A DNA stretch of 64,000 bases from Pogostemon cablin (taxonomy: Eukaryota; Streptophyta; Magnoliopsida; Lamiales; Lamiaceae), in the NCBI GenBank assembly GCA_023678885.1, contig CM042953.1, forward strand, positions 4,356,597 through 4,420,596, given 5' to 3'. The translations under genes and the position numbers were made by a program. Under the pieces are notes generated by a model. It saw only the letters and a program-made list of their open reading frames with translations. It was not told the DNA's origin and did no database searches. Positions 34,050 to 45,204 of the stretch are shown piece after piece (positions within the stretch are counted from its first letter, which is position 1; each line of letters starts with the position of its first letter).

Positions 34050-37000
34050 CTATCTAGATAACAGATACTCAAATCTAATTACATGCATAAGTATGGAATT
34101 GATTAAGCTATCCGGAGAAGGTCGGGCACCCTCGAAGAGTGCTTCATTTCGTGCCTTCCAAATGAGGAAAACGCTTCCATAGAATGCAAGCGTCCACCTC
34201 CTCCTCTCACGTACGTACACACGTCGGTCCTTGCTCAGCCACTTGAAGTCGGCCTTCAACGTGGTGACCTACCTCCACTCCACTTCATGCCTAACCCGGT
34301 TTCATACATGCCTCGTGAACGGACACCCAAAGAAGAGATGGTCTCTCGATTCGGGGGCCCCCACGCATAGCATGCACTCCACCGGGCCTTGATAGTGTCT
34401 CCATCTGTCCATAGTAACCAGACGGTTCCTCACCGCGATCCACATCCTGAAAAAATGCTTCTGAGGAACCCATGGACTCCATAACTTCTTGTAGATAGGT
34501 TGTACCGGCATAGAGTTAGCAGCGTGCCAATACAGCTTCCCTACACGAAGCCTTCCCATCTACGAGCATGACGCGAATATGGAAATAATATCTCCTCCGA
34601 TCCATGCTCGCACCCTATCTCTCGCCCGAAGTATATCCTTGCATATAATTGAGGCGCTATATTTCACCTCAACATCCCAACACGAAGAGGACTGAAGGTA
34701 AATGGCATTAATCCATTTAACTCACAGTGATCTCTTCTCCCGATGCACATCCCACAGCACTCCACAAAGAGCTACATCGTTCAGCAGGTCAAGTCCCCTA
34801 AGTCCCATGCTGCCCTGTTCCTTATGGAGAATGACCTCCTCCCAATGAACTGCACCCCTTGTGGTTCCCCAAAGGAATTTCTGAATCATCTGTTCTATTC
34901 TATCCACAACTCCTTTAGGGATCTTCACCATCGATGTCCAAAAATTCATCAACACGTACACCACCGACTGAATAAGCTCCAATCGGCCAGCATACGAGAG
35001 CAAGTGTGTGGACCAACCCCTGATCAAATTAGTAACCTGCGTGATGAGTGGCTCGAAGGCTGACTCCCAAAGCTTACTTCCCTGCAGCGAAACTCTGAAG
35101 TAGCATACGGGGAAGGTGCCCTCCTGAAAAGGCAACACCTCGCGGATCGCCTGCTCCTCATCTTTTGGCACACCTGCAATAAACAGGTGAGACTTGTCTG
35201 CGCTCACCTCCAACCCTGACATCCTTGCGAAGAGATCAAGTGCCCTAGCAAAAACTTCTACAGAGGAGCAATTACCATAAGCTAATATGATCAAATCATC
35301 CGCGAATGCTAGATGGGTAATGCCTACTTTCGCACAGTGTCGAGAGTGGAACTTATAGTTGCCCATCACGGTCATTCTCCTAAAGAGACGGGAGAAATAA
35401 TCCATGCAAAGGACAAACAGTAGAGACGACAACAGATCACCCTGACATAAGCCCCTCTTACCATCGAAATACCCCTCAAGTGTGCCGTTGATGAGGATAC
35501 AGAATGAGGTGGTGGTAACACATTCCATGATCCATCCTATCATACACTGGGGAAACTTCAAACCTGTAAGAACTCCACACAGAAAACCCCAATCCACCGA
35601 GTCATACGCCTTCTTAATATCCACTTTGATGCCATCCTTCTGTGCTGATGATGCTTAGCCCATCCATAATTCTTCACTATCTCCTGAGCAAGCATCACAC
35701 AATCCCTCATTCTTCGGTTCTTAACAAAATTGAAATGATTCTCCGCAACCAGATCCTCCATAAGGTCCGTCATTCGTGCCACAATGATTCTAGATATGAT
35801 TTTGTACAACATATTGCGACACGAGATAGGGCGGAAGTCCCTAAAAGTAGGATCATGCTTTCCCTTCAGAATGAGTGTAATAAATGTGGCACTCATCTGT
35901 CGCAGTAGCTGCCCGGAGTGAAAGAATTCTTGGACAGCAACCACGACATCTGATCCTACCACGTCCCACGCATCTCGAAAGAAGGCAGCCGTATATCCAT
36001 CCAGACCGAGAGCCATATCACCGTTCATACTCCACACTACTCCCTTCACCTCCTCGGCCGTGATAGGTAACAGTAGCTCCTGCGCTTGCTGATCACTCAA
36101 CATAGCTCCCCACAAAAACACACTGTCATCTATCTCCTCACACTCCCCCGCAGTGCCCAACAAGTCACTAAAGAACGTAAGAAACTCTCCAACGACTTCA
36201 TCTCGGGAGGAAGTGTGCCCAGATTTGGTACGTATGGAGGGGATGATATTCCTTACGCTATTGGACTTGATCTTCTTGTAGAAGAACTTTGTGGGTTTAT
36301 CCTGACTGATCAAATAATCGGCCCTGACCATCTGAGAAAAGAAAAGATGTTCGGGGTGACACAAGAAGTCGACCTTCTAGGCTGCTTCCTGAACTCTATC
36401 CCATTCTCAATGTTACCAGGGTCAGCATGGCTCTCCAACTGTAGACTGTCGAGCTCCGCTCTTACTCGCTCAGCTCTCTTAGCTATGTGGCCAAAGTCCC
36501 TCTTACCAAGCAGACATTACTTTGGCTTGAGAAGCTTCAACCGACGACACACACTGAACTGAGCCATTCCCCACACTTGCGAGACCCATTCCTCTCGCAC
36601 AGTGTCCAAAAATCCACTGCTGGTCTTCCACATGTTCACATATCTGAACGGTCTCCCCTTCGAATACTCGGTGTGAAACACAGAAACTAGGGTAGGGCAG
36701 TGGTCCGAAGTGGCCACCATGGGTAGAAACTTTGACTCCACTACTCCCGAACTGAGATTCCAGTTCGAGTTCACCAGTACTCTATCAATACGACTCCATA
36801 TTCTGCCATTCGTCCAAGTGAAGAAACAACCCTTAGACTTAGCATCATCCAACCCCAGTTCAAAACACAACTCCTCAAAGTCCACCCTACACCAGTTCTG
36901 ATGAGATGGAATAATTTCTGATCGCTCTTCTGGTTTCCTGATGCAATTAAAGTCTCCAAGGAGCATCCAGGGAGAGTTAACTGCAGGGACAACTAAAGAG

Positions 37001-37371
37001 AGATGACTCCATAGCCTACGCCTATCAACAACACCATTACGGGCGTACACAACACTGATGAGGAACTCCTGCTAAGAAATCAAACAGCATACCAAACCAG
37101 AGATACATTGCTCATGGAGCATAACATTACTAACAATAATCAGAGTGGAATCCCACACAATCACAATACGGCCCCCATCAACGATATCAAAGTTATTCAC
37201 AATACTCCAACTAGGAACAATTCTACCCACAATATCCACCACATTATCAACAGATAATCTAGTTTCAAGAAAACCTACTAAACACACTTTATTCTTGCGA
37301 ACTAACCTGCGGGGCTCTCGCTGCGCACGAGGGGCTGCAAGCCCTCGTACGTTCCATGCTAGAAACCTTAT
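34050..37371 (-). pseudogene. LINE A3 ORF2: endonuclease-RT, broken
   Basis: The ancestral ATG at 37371 reads ATA (IRFLAWNVRGL), a G-to-A loss of start. Endonuclease: MLLGDFNCIRK (GDFN) and SDHCPTLVSVFH, interrupted by a stop at about 37072. RT: catalytic AFADDLIILAYG is intact (near 35300), but QGDP reads QGDL (near 35450). The C-terminal zinc-binding region follows (LWSPWVPQKHFFRMWIAVRN and ESRDHLFFGCPFTRHV, 34500-34300; WKARNEALFEG near 34150). This is the best guide to the full family A ORF2 order: endonuclease, RT, zinc-binding tail. Confidence 0.88.
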
Positions 37372-39273
37372 TGACGAACATTGGGAGAGGAGCCCCCGCC
37401 TCATCCAGGACCATTACCTCTGCCCTGCGGTTCCTGGATAATAATTCCAGTACCGTGCCTGCCCCCATCAGCCCTAAGCGTGAGGCTGGGTGGCGGAGAC
37501 CTCCCTGAATGTCCCACAGCCTCCTCGTCATCTTTCTCCATTTCTGACGCCCAAGTTTTTCTTGTGTTCTCTTGGGCAGGCTATTTACCTTCTCGCCTAT
37601 TGATCCTCCAATCATCAGGATCCAAGTCGTCTAGGATTTGGTATTTCCCAGACATGACCTTCTTTCTCTGCTCGTGTGTAAGTTGAGGGCCGACGACCTT
37701 TTTTTCCCATTTCTGTTTCTCTTCTTTCTCGGCTTCGTGTTTCTAGCTCCCACCTGTTGGAACCCTTTCTCATCCACCCCTTCTTCCACCCGTGCGGTCT
37801 CCGGTGGCTGCTCCTTCCCCTTCTCCGCCTTATCTCTCCCATCAATCACGTCACAATCACTAACTAGGTGACCGAACTTCCTACACTTAGTACAATACGT
37901 CGAAAGACGTTCGTACAACAAAGTTTGAGAAAAGTTCACCCCTCGGTAGTTGAACGTAACCTCCTTCGGGAGCTCCTGCGAGACATCAATATCAACTCGC
38001 ACACGCACAAATGATATTTTATCCGCCTTAACGGAAGTATCATCTACCATAATAGGTCTACCAACTAACGAGGCTACCTTGCTAATGTGGTTCTTCGACC
38101 ACAACTCCAATGGGAACGACAGCAAGCGGATCCAGACCGGGACATGGGAGATTTCCCGATCATCAAACTGAAAAGCTCGTGGGAGCCTTTCAAGCATAAG
38201 GTAACGTTCCCATATGGAGTGGGGAGCACTGTCTAACACCTTCCGCACGTCCTCCTCTGAGCAGAGATGGAAGATAATCTATCCCAATTAATGCATGACT
38301 ATGACGTACTTAACGTCCCATGCCCGGTAGATGGCATGGAGGGCTTGCATGCCCGGGAACCGTCCCGAGAAATACCCCACCAACATGTATTTCCAAGCAT
38401 CGAAGTCATCCTTCAGATCCAGATAGACCACTCTATCGCAGGGTGCGATGTATTCAAGGTTCCTATCCGGGTTGATATTATTCTTATTGACAAACTTGGT
38501 GTAAACCGGTTCCTTAGGAGCGGAACTCCTGCCTGATTCCTCCTGCCACGTGCACTGAGCGTGTTGTCCACCTTGCTGCTGAGAGCCTGACGCCGCGCCC
38601 TCGCGCTGTCGCATGTTGCCTGAGCCTTGCCCAGCACTGGCGCCCATGCTTGGCGCACTGCCGAGATGGGGAGCCGGATGCTAGCGCCGAGCTGCGCTGG
38701 CGAGGATTACCCTGCACCTGTCGAGAATTCTCGATGCTCCCGATATTCTCGATGCCCTGCCGAGAAACATCCGCAATCTCCTGCCCCTGCCTAGACGTGG
38801 CGCCAGACTGTTGAGGCTCCCCGCCTACCTGCCGAGAGGGAGAGGCCAGGGATCGCAACGTCCAGTCAACGCTGGGTGTCTGGGGTGGTAATACGCTGAT
38901 ACTCTGCCGAGGTTTTCATCTTAGGGCTCGGGTTGCGGACGATGGGCACCACCGGGGTTGTGTCATCCATGGCCGTGTCCACAAGCCCTTGCGTGGGGCT
39001 ACTGGAACCACGAGCCTCCAGCGTGTTCGCCACGACAAGGGCCATAGACCCGATGGTAATCTCTGCCTCCATCTCCGTCTGATCGGCCACAATAGATCGC
39101 GTCAAGGTGGCACCGTCATCTAATTGTGGATTATCCACCAATACTACCTCCTTCAAAGTATTCTTCCGTTCGATGTCCTTTGCTCGGTCCTTCACCGATT
39201 TGAATGATTCTTCGCTCACACGCATATCCGGCAATGCCTTAGATGGCATCCTACTCCTCGATTTCTTCCCCAT
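37289..39273 (-). pseudogene. LINE A3 ORF1: DUF4283/CCHC protein, broken
   Basis: It starts MGKKSRSRMPSKALPDMRVS at 39273. The DUF4283-like region covers about 38430-38160 (WKYMLVGYFSGRFPGMQALH), and a long open stretch 38248-37631 contains the CCHC knuckle CTKCRKFGHLVSDC (near 37890). The frame is shifted near 38860 and 38520. The last frame runs past the position of the ORF2 start, so ORF1 and ORF2 may overlap in family A; the breaks make this uncertain. Confidence 0.84.
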
Positions 39274-39560
39274 GAGAGAATAAACCTAGGTGGATAGCAT
39301 GAACAAGGTAAGAATCTCTATTACCACTGTGGGGAGCGGTGAGATCAATCGGCCGTCATCGGCAAGAAGCGCCGACAATGAAGAGGGATGGCCGGGCGAT
39401 GCTGAACACTGATTGTCGATGATCGCCGAGGCTGTGGGCGAGAGGCACTGGCATCCACGAGGTATCTTTCATGAGAAGTTAGAGAGCGAAAGTTTGGAAC
39501 TAGGGTTCCGAAAATTTTTGCACGCGCAATGACTCTCTCGTCACTTGGGTTTCGCCTTCT

Positions 39561-39582
39561 AAAACATATATAGGGGGTGTGT
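39561..39582 (+). promoter_or_regulatory. RNA polymerase I core promoter of rDNA unit 2
   Basis: TATATAGGGGG at 39567-39577 has the same flanks as the promoter at 4957. Initiation is expected near 39573. It drives a unit that has lost 18S, 5.8S and most of 25S. Confidence 0.82.
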
Positions 39583-40125
39583 GCTATCAAGGGGTTGGCA
39601 AGGGTAGACGCATGGGCATCGGTTTCCAAGCACCAAGGCCACGGGTAGGTAGCGATCGTTCCCCATTTGGGTCTTCGACCGGGCACTTTTCCAGCGATCG
39701 CTGATGAGTTTTCGGCGACACTTCTGATGGGGAATTCCCATCGTGCCTCGGCTTTCGGTTGGGAATTCCCGCCATGCCACGACACCCGACGTGGGCTTCC
39801 CCTGGCCTGCCCCGACACTCGGCGTGGGCATCCCCGGCCTACCCTGGCACCCGGCGTGGGTGTCCCCCGGCGTGCCCCGGCACCTAACGTGGGCGTCCCC
39901 CGGTGTGCACCAGCACCCGACGTGGGCATCCCCCAGCATGCCCCGGAACCTGACGTGGGCATCCCCCGGCGTGCCTAGGCGCCCGACGTGGGAGTCCCCC
40001 AGCGTGCCCCTGCACCCGATGTGGGCGTCCCTCGGCGTGCCCTGACACCCAACCTGGGCGACCCCCGGCATGCCTCGATGCCCAACATGGGCATCCCCCG
40101 GCGTGCCCAGGCACCCGATGTGGGC
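39573..40125 (+). other. Truncated 5'ETS of unit 2 with 33-bp repeats
   Basis: A leader homologous to 4969-5160 is followed by about 11 copies of the 33-bp GC-rich repeat (39771-40125). The unique 3' part of the ETS is missing. The array runs directly into 25S sequence at about 40126. Confidence 0.82.
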
Positions 40126-40307
40126 ATCACGTGCTACTCGCTTGGCAAGAGCGGGTCATCACGTGCCAGCCGGGGGACGGACTGGGAAAGGCTCCCTCGG
40201 GGGCCTTCCCCAAGTGTCGAACAGTCGACTCATAACTTATACTGACAAGGTGAATCCGACTATTTAATTAAAACAAAGCATTGCGATGGTCCCTGCGGAT
40301 GCTCACG

Positions 40308-40341
<34 letters not shown>

Positions 40342-40393
40342 AGTAAAGCAATCCAGCCAAGTGCGGGTAAACGTCGGGAGTAACTATGACTCT
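40126..40393 (+). rRNA. 25S rRNA: 25S rRNA internal fragment (unit 2)
   Basis: It is homologous to 11225-11488, from the GAGCGGGTCATCACGTGCC region through GACTGGGAAAGGCTCCCTCG to AGTAACTATGACTCT, where LINE B2 begins. Some positions are closer to the plant consensus than unit 1 (for example GAGCGGGTC). The 25S 3' part is not seen after LINE B2. Confidence 0.88.
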
Positions 40394-40516
40394 GAATATA
40401 GATGTTAATATTCAGAAAAAAGCCGAAGCCAGATACAATGTATAAAAGTAAACCTCAACGACTAAGTTCGAAAACCAGGCCCCAACGATACAAATATCGA
40501 AAGGGTCCAAACACAA

Positions 40517-43500
40517 TCATCTAGCTAGGAGAAACTGAAATCTAGCTACATGCATTAAAATGTTATTTAGAACACAACTAACAGTCGGTCTAGAATTATC
40601 ATATATGGCATCATTCCTCGCTTTCCAAATAAAGTAAACCGTAGCAAAAAGAGCAAGCTCTCTCCATTTATGATCTGCTTTCTGAGTACCACGATCTTTA
40701 GAAATCCACTTGCCACCTGCAAAGATGGTAGAAATACGCCGTTTCCACCCAATGAAAGAGCGCACTTGGTTCCAAACAGTACTTGAAAAAGAACACTGAA
40801 AGAACAAATGATCCCTTGATTCATGAAAACCCACACAAAAATAGCACTCCGTGCAATCTCCCTCGGCATGCCAACGATCCAAGGTAGCTAAGTGTTTCTT
40901 AGCCACTATCCACATACGAAACACATGCTTCCTAAGGACACACGAAGACCAAATCTTAGCAAAGAAGAATCTCCTTGGGGCTGATGGGGCAACCATATTA
41001 TAAATCTTCCGAGTAACAAGGCTGCCCAATTCAGAACTCCATGAAAGCATCAACAGGATCCCCTGGCAACCGTGCTCGTATACGATCACGTGCCTTAAGC
41101 AAATCCTTCCACACAATAGACGCAGCGTTGGTTGGGATAGCATCCCAAACCGACACCCCATGAATATAAACTTCATGAATCCATCGAAGCCACAATGAAT
41201 TCTTCTCCAAATGAATGTCCCATATAACACCACATAATGCTACATCATTCATAAGCTCAATGTTACTAAGTCCCAATCCTCCTTCTCCTTAGAGAGGAGT
41301 ACTTCAGACCATTTAACAGAGCCACGCTTTTTGCCCCATAAAAATAAGTGGATCATCTGCTCAACACGCTGAATAAAACCTACGGGAATCTTGACCATCG
41401 AGGCCCAAAAATTCAAGATCCCATAGATAACAGAACGAACCAATTCCAATCTACCAGTATATGAGAAATGGCGAGAAGACCAACCACGAATGAGACTAGA
41501 AATCTTCTCAAACAAAGGCTCAAAATCACCCTTTAACTTCTTACTATGCAAAGGGATGCCCAAATAACGAACAGGCAACGAACCATCTTGAAAAGGCTGA
41601 ATGGCTCGAATACCCTGCTCCACATCTTCAGAAATGCCAGCCATAAACAACTAGATTTCTCATTGCTAACTTCTAATCCTGAAACTGAAGAGAAGGTATG
41701 CAAAGCTTGAGAAATTAGTTGAGCAGTTTGAACATCACCATAAGTAAATAAAATCAAGTCATCCGCAAACACTAAGTGAGACAAACTAATTCTCACACAC
41801 AATCTGGAATGAAACTTGAAATTATTAGCATTGGAAAGCTTCTTAAAGGATCTAGTCAAATAATCAATGCACATTATAAATAGGAGGGAAGAAAGAGGAT
41901 CGCCCTGGCGAAGACCACGCTTCCCTTTAAAGTAACCTTCTGGCACACCATTGACAAGAATAGAAAAAGAAGTAGTGGTCACACACTCCATGATCCACCC
42001 AATCATCAATGGGGAAAACGAAGACCCATTAGAACACCTCGTAAGAAGTCCCAATTGACATTATCATAAGCCTTCTTAATGTCAACCTTGAGAGTCATAC
42101 GGGGAGCAATATAACCCCTACTCCAACCATAATTCCTCAATACCTCTTACGCTAACATAATGCAGTCCCTCATTTATCTCCCTTTAATGAAGTCAAAATG
42201 ATTCTCTGAGGTCAAGAAATCCATAACCTTAGAGATTCTGGCACCAATAATTTTAGAGATAAACTTATGTAAAACATTGCAACACGAGATAGGTCTGAAA
42301 TCTTTCACACTCGGGTCATGTACTCCTTTTTGAATAAGAGTAATGAACGTGGCATTCAACTGCCGAAGAAGCCTTCCAGAATGAAAAAATTCCTGAACCA
42401 CAGACACAACCTCATGCCCAACAACATCCCAAGCATCCTTAAAGAAGATCACAGAAAATCCATCAGGACCTGGAGCCTTATGCGTACTCATACTCCAGAT
42501 GACTTGTTTGATTTCATCCTCCGAAACTGGGGCAACAAGCTCGACCCTCTGATCCTCCGACAACTGCTCACCCCATTCAAACACGGAGTCATCAATAAGC
42601 TGGCAATCCCGAGAAGTCCCAAGAAGTTCCTTATATAAAGAAACAAACTCCTCAACCATATCCTCCCTGGAAGAAGTATGCCTCGAGGCAGTTCTAACAG
42701 ATGGAATAATATTGCGGCCACCATTCACTTTAACTAACCTGTGAAAAAACCTAGATGGCTTATCCTGGCAAAGCAAATATTCATTAAGAGCTAACTGCGT
42801 AAAGAACAAATGCTCTGCATGAGATAAAAATGAAGCCACTTTTCGCGCATCCAACACTTTAGCCCAAATATCCATGTTACAGGATCGTCATGACTCAGAA
42901 ACTGAAGTTGTTCAAGATCAGCTCTAGCCTTCTCTGCTCTCTCCGCTATATGATGAAAGTTTCTTTTACTTAGACCCCTAAGATGAGGTTTAAGTAGCTT
43001 CAACTTTCTGCAAACAATAAATTGCTTAGTGCCACAAATAATGTGATCCCAACATTGCTGAACACCATCAAGAAAACCATCACAAATACTCCACATAGTT
43101 AAGTACCTAAACAGCTTCCTCTTATGAGGTTCACAATGAGAAATGGAGATAATAACTACACAATGATCAGAAGTAGCACCCATAGGTAATAAATCCGCCT
43201 TCACCATACTTCTATCACCCGCCCAAAGATCATTAATAAGCACTCTGTCAATGTGACTCCACCTTGCACCATTCGTCCAGGTAAAGAAACAACCACGCGA
43301 AATGGCATCATCCAAACCCAAACTAACACAACAATCCTCAAAATCAACTCTGAACCAAATAGAAGTAGTTTGAGAAGACACCGATCTCTCATCTGATCGC
43401 CTAATAGAATTGAAATCTTCCATCAACAACCATGGAGACTCAACCGAGGCACCAAAATCCGAGAGGGAACTCCAAAGCTACTTCCTCTGAGCCACAGTAT

Positions 43501-43834
43501 TACGAACATAAACAACAGACACCATAAACTCCCTATGCATAGTCAGGCATATCAATGAACCAGAAATACATTGATCATGTATGACAATAAGGACAAACTG
43601 AACAAGAGAATGATTCCAAGCCACAACAATACGACCGCTAGAAGCAACCTCAATGTTATTCACAAAACACCAACCTCAAACAATAATATTCATAGTATCA
43701 ATAACATTATTAAGACCCAACTTAGTATTAATAAGACCCCTCAAAGATAAGTCATGACTCCGAACTAACCTGCAAACTGCTTGCTGAGCCGGAGCTCCTA
43801 CCAAGCCTTGCACATTCCAACTTACGAACTTCAT
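40517..43834 (-). pseudogene. LINE B2 ORF2: endonuclease-RT, nearly complete
   Basis: The ATG at 43834 gives MKFVSWNVQGL. Endonuclease motifs MEDFNSIRR (GDFN reads EDFN, near 43420) and LPMGATSDHCVV (SDH) are visible. RT (42875-41533) has RGLRQGDPLSSLLF and the catalytic LVFADDLILF (near 41770), both intact. The C-terminal zinc-binding domain is also kept (LRKHVFRMWIVAKKHLATLD and ESRDHLFFQCSFSSTVWNQV, 40940-40770). Frame breaks occur near 42174, 41650 and 41250, plus at least one stop between 43834 and 43663. Confidence 0.87.
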
Positions 43835-45072
43835 GATAAATGAGGATTAGGAGGCCTGCCACCCTCACTAGGTTCACAAATAACTACTCCAGTATTGCGT
43901 CGAGTAGCCGACCTAGACCTCCCACATCTACCACGTGCAAGCCTAACCACGTCTTCCTCCTCCGAATCCAAAGAACCATCCGATTTAGCAGGTGATTTGC
44001 CCTTTTTGCTAACCTTCTTCGACACCTCAACATCCTTATGACAATCATCTTGAGAGGAAGACAATATCTGAGGAGAACCCAACTTCTCAAGAGGCTCACT
44101 ACCCTCCAAAAGAGCATTAAACTGAGATGAGATGGGTAGCCCAGAACTACCATCCACGGCCTTACCAACACCCTCACCTTTCGATTTAGGTTTGGTTTTT
44201 GGTTTTCCTTTAGGCTTAGCCATAACAAATCCATCCGAAGGTTTAACACCCATAGTGTTCCCACTCCCTGCAACCACACCCTTCGGATCACCACCAACAC
44301 TATCCTTACCAACTTTCTCAACCCCTTTATCATTGCCTCTCCTACCAGGCTGAATCACCGCTTCCTTACTAGAAGCTTTGCCAACTCCATCTTGGTGACC
44401 ATATTCATTACAAACATGACAATAAAAAGGGAGTTGTTCGTAAACAACCTGTTGCTTGAAAACACCTTCTGGAAATCTAATAGTGACCTCCTTAGGAAGA
44501 TCCTTCGACATGTCCACATCAACACGAACTCTCCCAAAGGAAACCCTATCCGTATCACCAGAATGAGCATCAACATATATAGGGCGACAAATTGCAGAAG
44601 CAATAGAATTGATATGATGTCGTGTCCAAAATTCCAAAGGAAGTAAAGGAAACCTGACCCAAAGAGGAATGCTGGAAAATTTTTTCTCTCCAAATTGAAA
44701 AGCTCTCGGAAGCTTATCCAGGCGAAGAAAATGATCCCAAATAGAGTAAGGGCCCAAATGAAACACCTTCAACATATCTTCTTCACCAAAGAACCTGGAG
44801 ATAATATATCCTGAGCTATGCATATGAACCATATACTGAACTCCCCAAGTACGACAAATAACATGCAACGCCTTCATTCCAGGGAACCTCCTAGAGAAAA
44901 ACCCAACTAATGAATAATTCCACACACTCGAATCATATTTAGAATCAAGATAAATTGAACCATCATTAGCTGGTGGAATGAATTTTAGCAACCGTTCCTT
45001 CTCAACATGATTATTGTTAACAAACTTCGAATAATCAAGAGGTTCACTAACCTTGGAAGAAGCCCCATCCAC
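43831..45072 (-). pseudogene. LINE B2 ORF1, 5'-truncated, 413-codon open stretch
   Basis: Open from 45072 to the stop at 43831, reading EPLDYSKFVNNNHVEKERL, the DUF4283-like core (WNYSLVGFFSRRFPGMKALH) and FQFGEKKFSSIPLWVRFPLL. The CCHC knuckle is CHVCNEYGHQDGVG, with the last Cys replaced by Gly. It ends PPNPHLS-stop, and the TGA overlaps the ORF2 ATG (ATGA). The N-terminal linker found in B1 is missing, so this is a remnant even though most of the frame is open. Confidence 0.84.
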
Positions 45073-45204
45073 TTAAGCTTTTCTACGCCTTCCACTATTG
45101 GAACCCTTTCCACTCCAAAAGGGAGGTTGCAAATCTCGTTTGTGAACATCATGATCACTTAACAACGGAAGATGTTGCTCATGAATACCCACATTCATCA
45201 CGGT

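Larger units (their letters stand above)
33952..39540 (-). mobile_element. LINE A3, promoter-site LINE stacked behind A2
   Basis: About 5589 bp. The left (3') end GAACGATATG follows the duplication TCACTTGGGTTTCACCTAT, which is also the right flank of A2. The right (5') end is followed by TCACTTGGGTTTCGCCTTCT and then by the Pol I box at 39567. The copy is therefore uninterrupted and full length at both ends, without a poly(A) tail. It is the most complete family A copy here, but both ORFs carry stops and frameshifts. Confidence 0.9.
40394..45204 (-). mobile_element. LINE B2 at the same 25S site as B1, 5' end lost
   Basis: The 3' end (left) joins AGTAACTATGACTCT at exactly the same nucleotide as B1. 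The two copies differ by roughly 8% over the first 200 bases and by the 360-bp B1 deletion. The 5' part of ORF1 is missing: similarity to LINE B1 fades near 45145-45200 and IGS repeats follow. It is the better preserved family B copy, with intact QGDP and FADD motifs. Confidence 0.88.
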
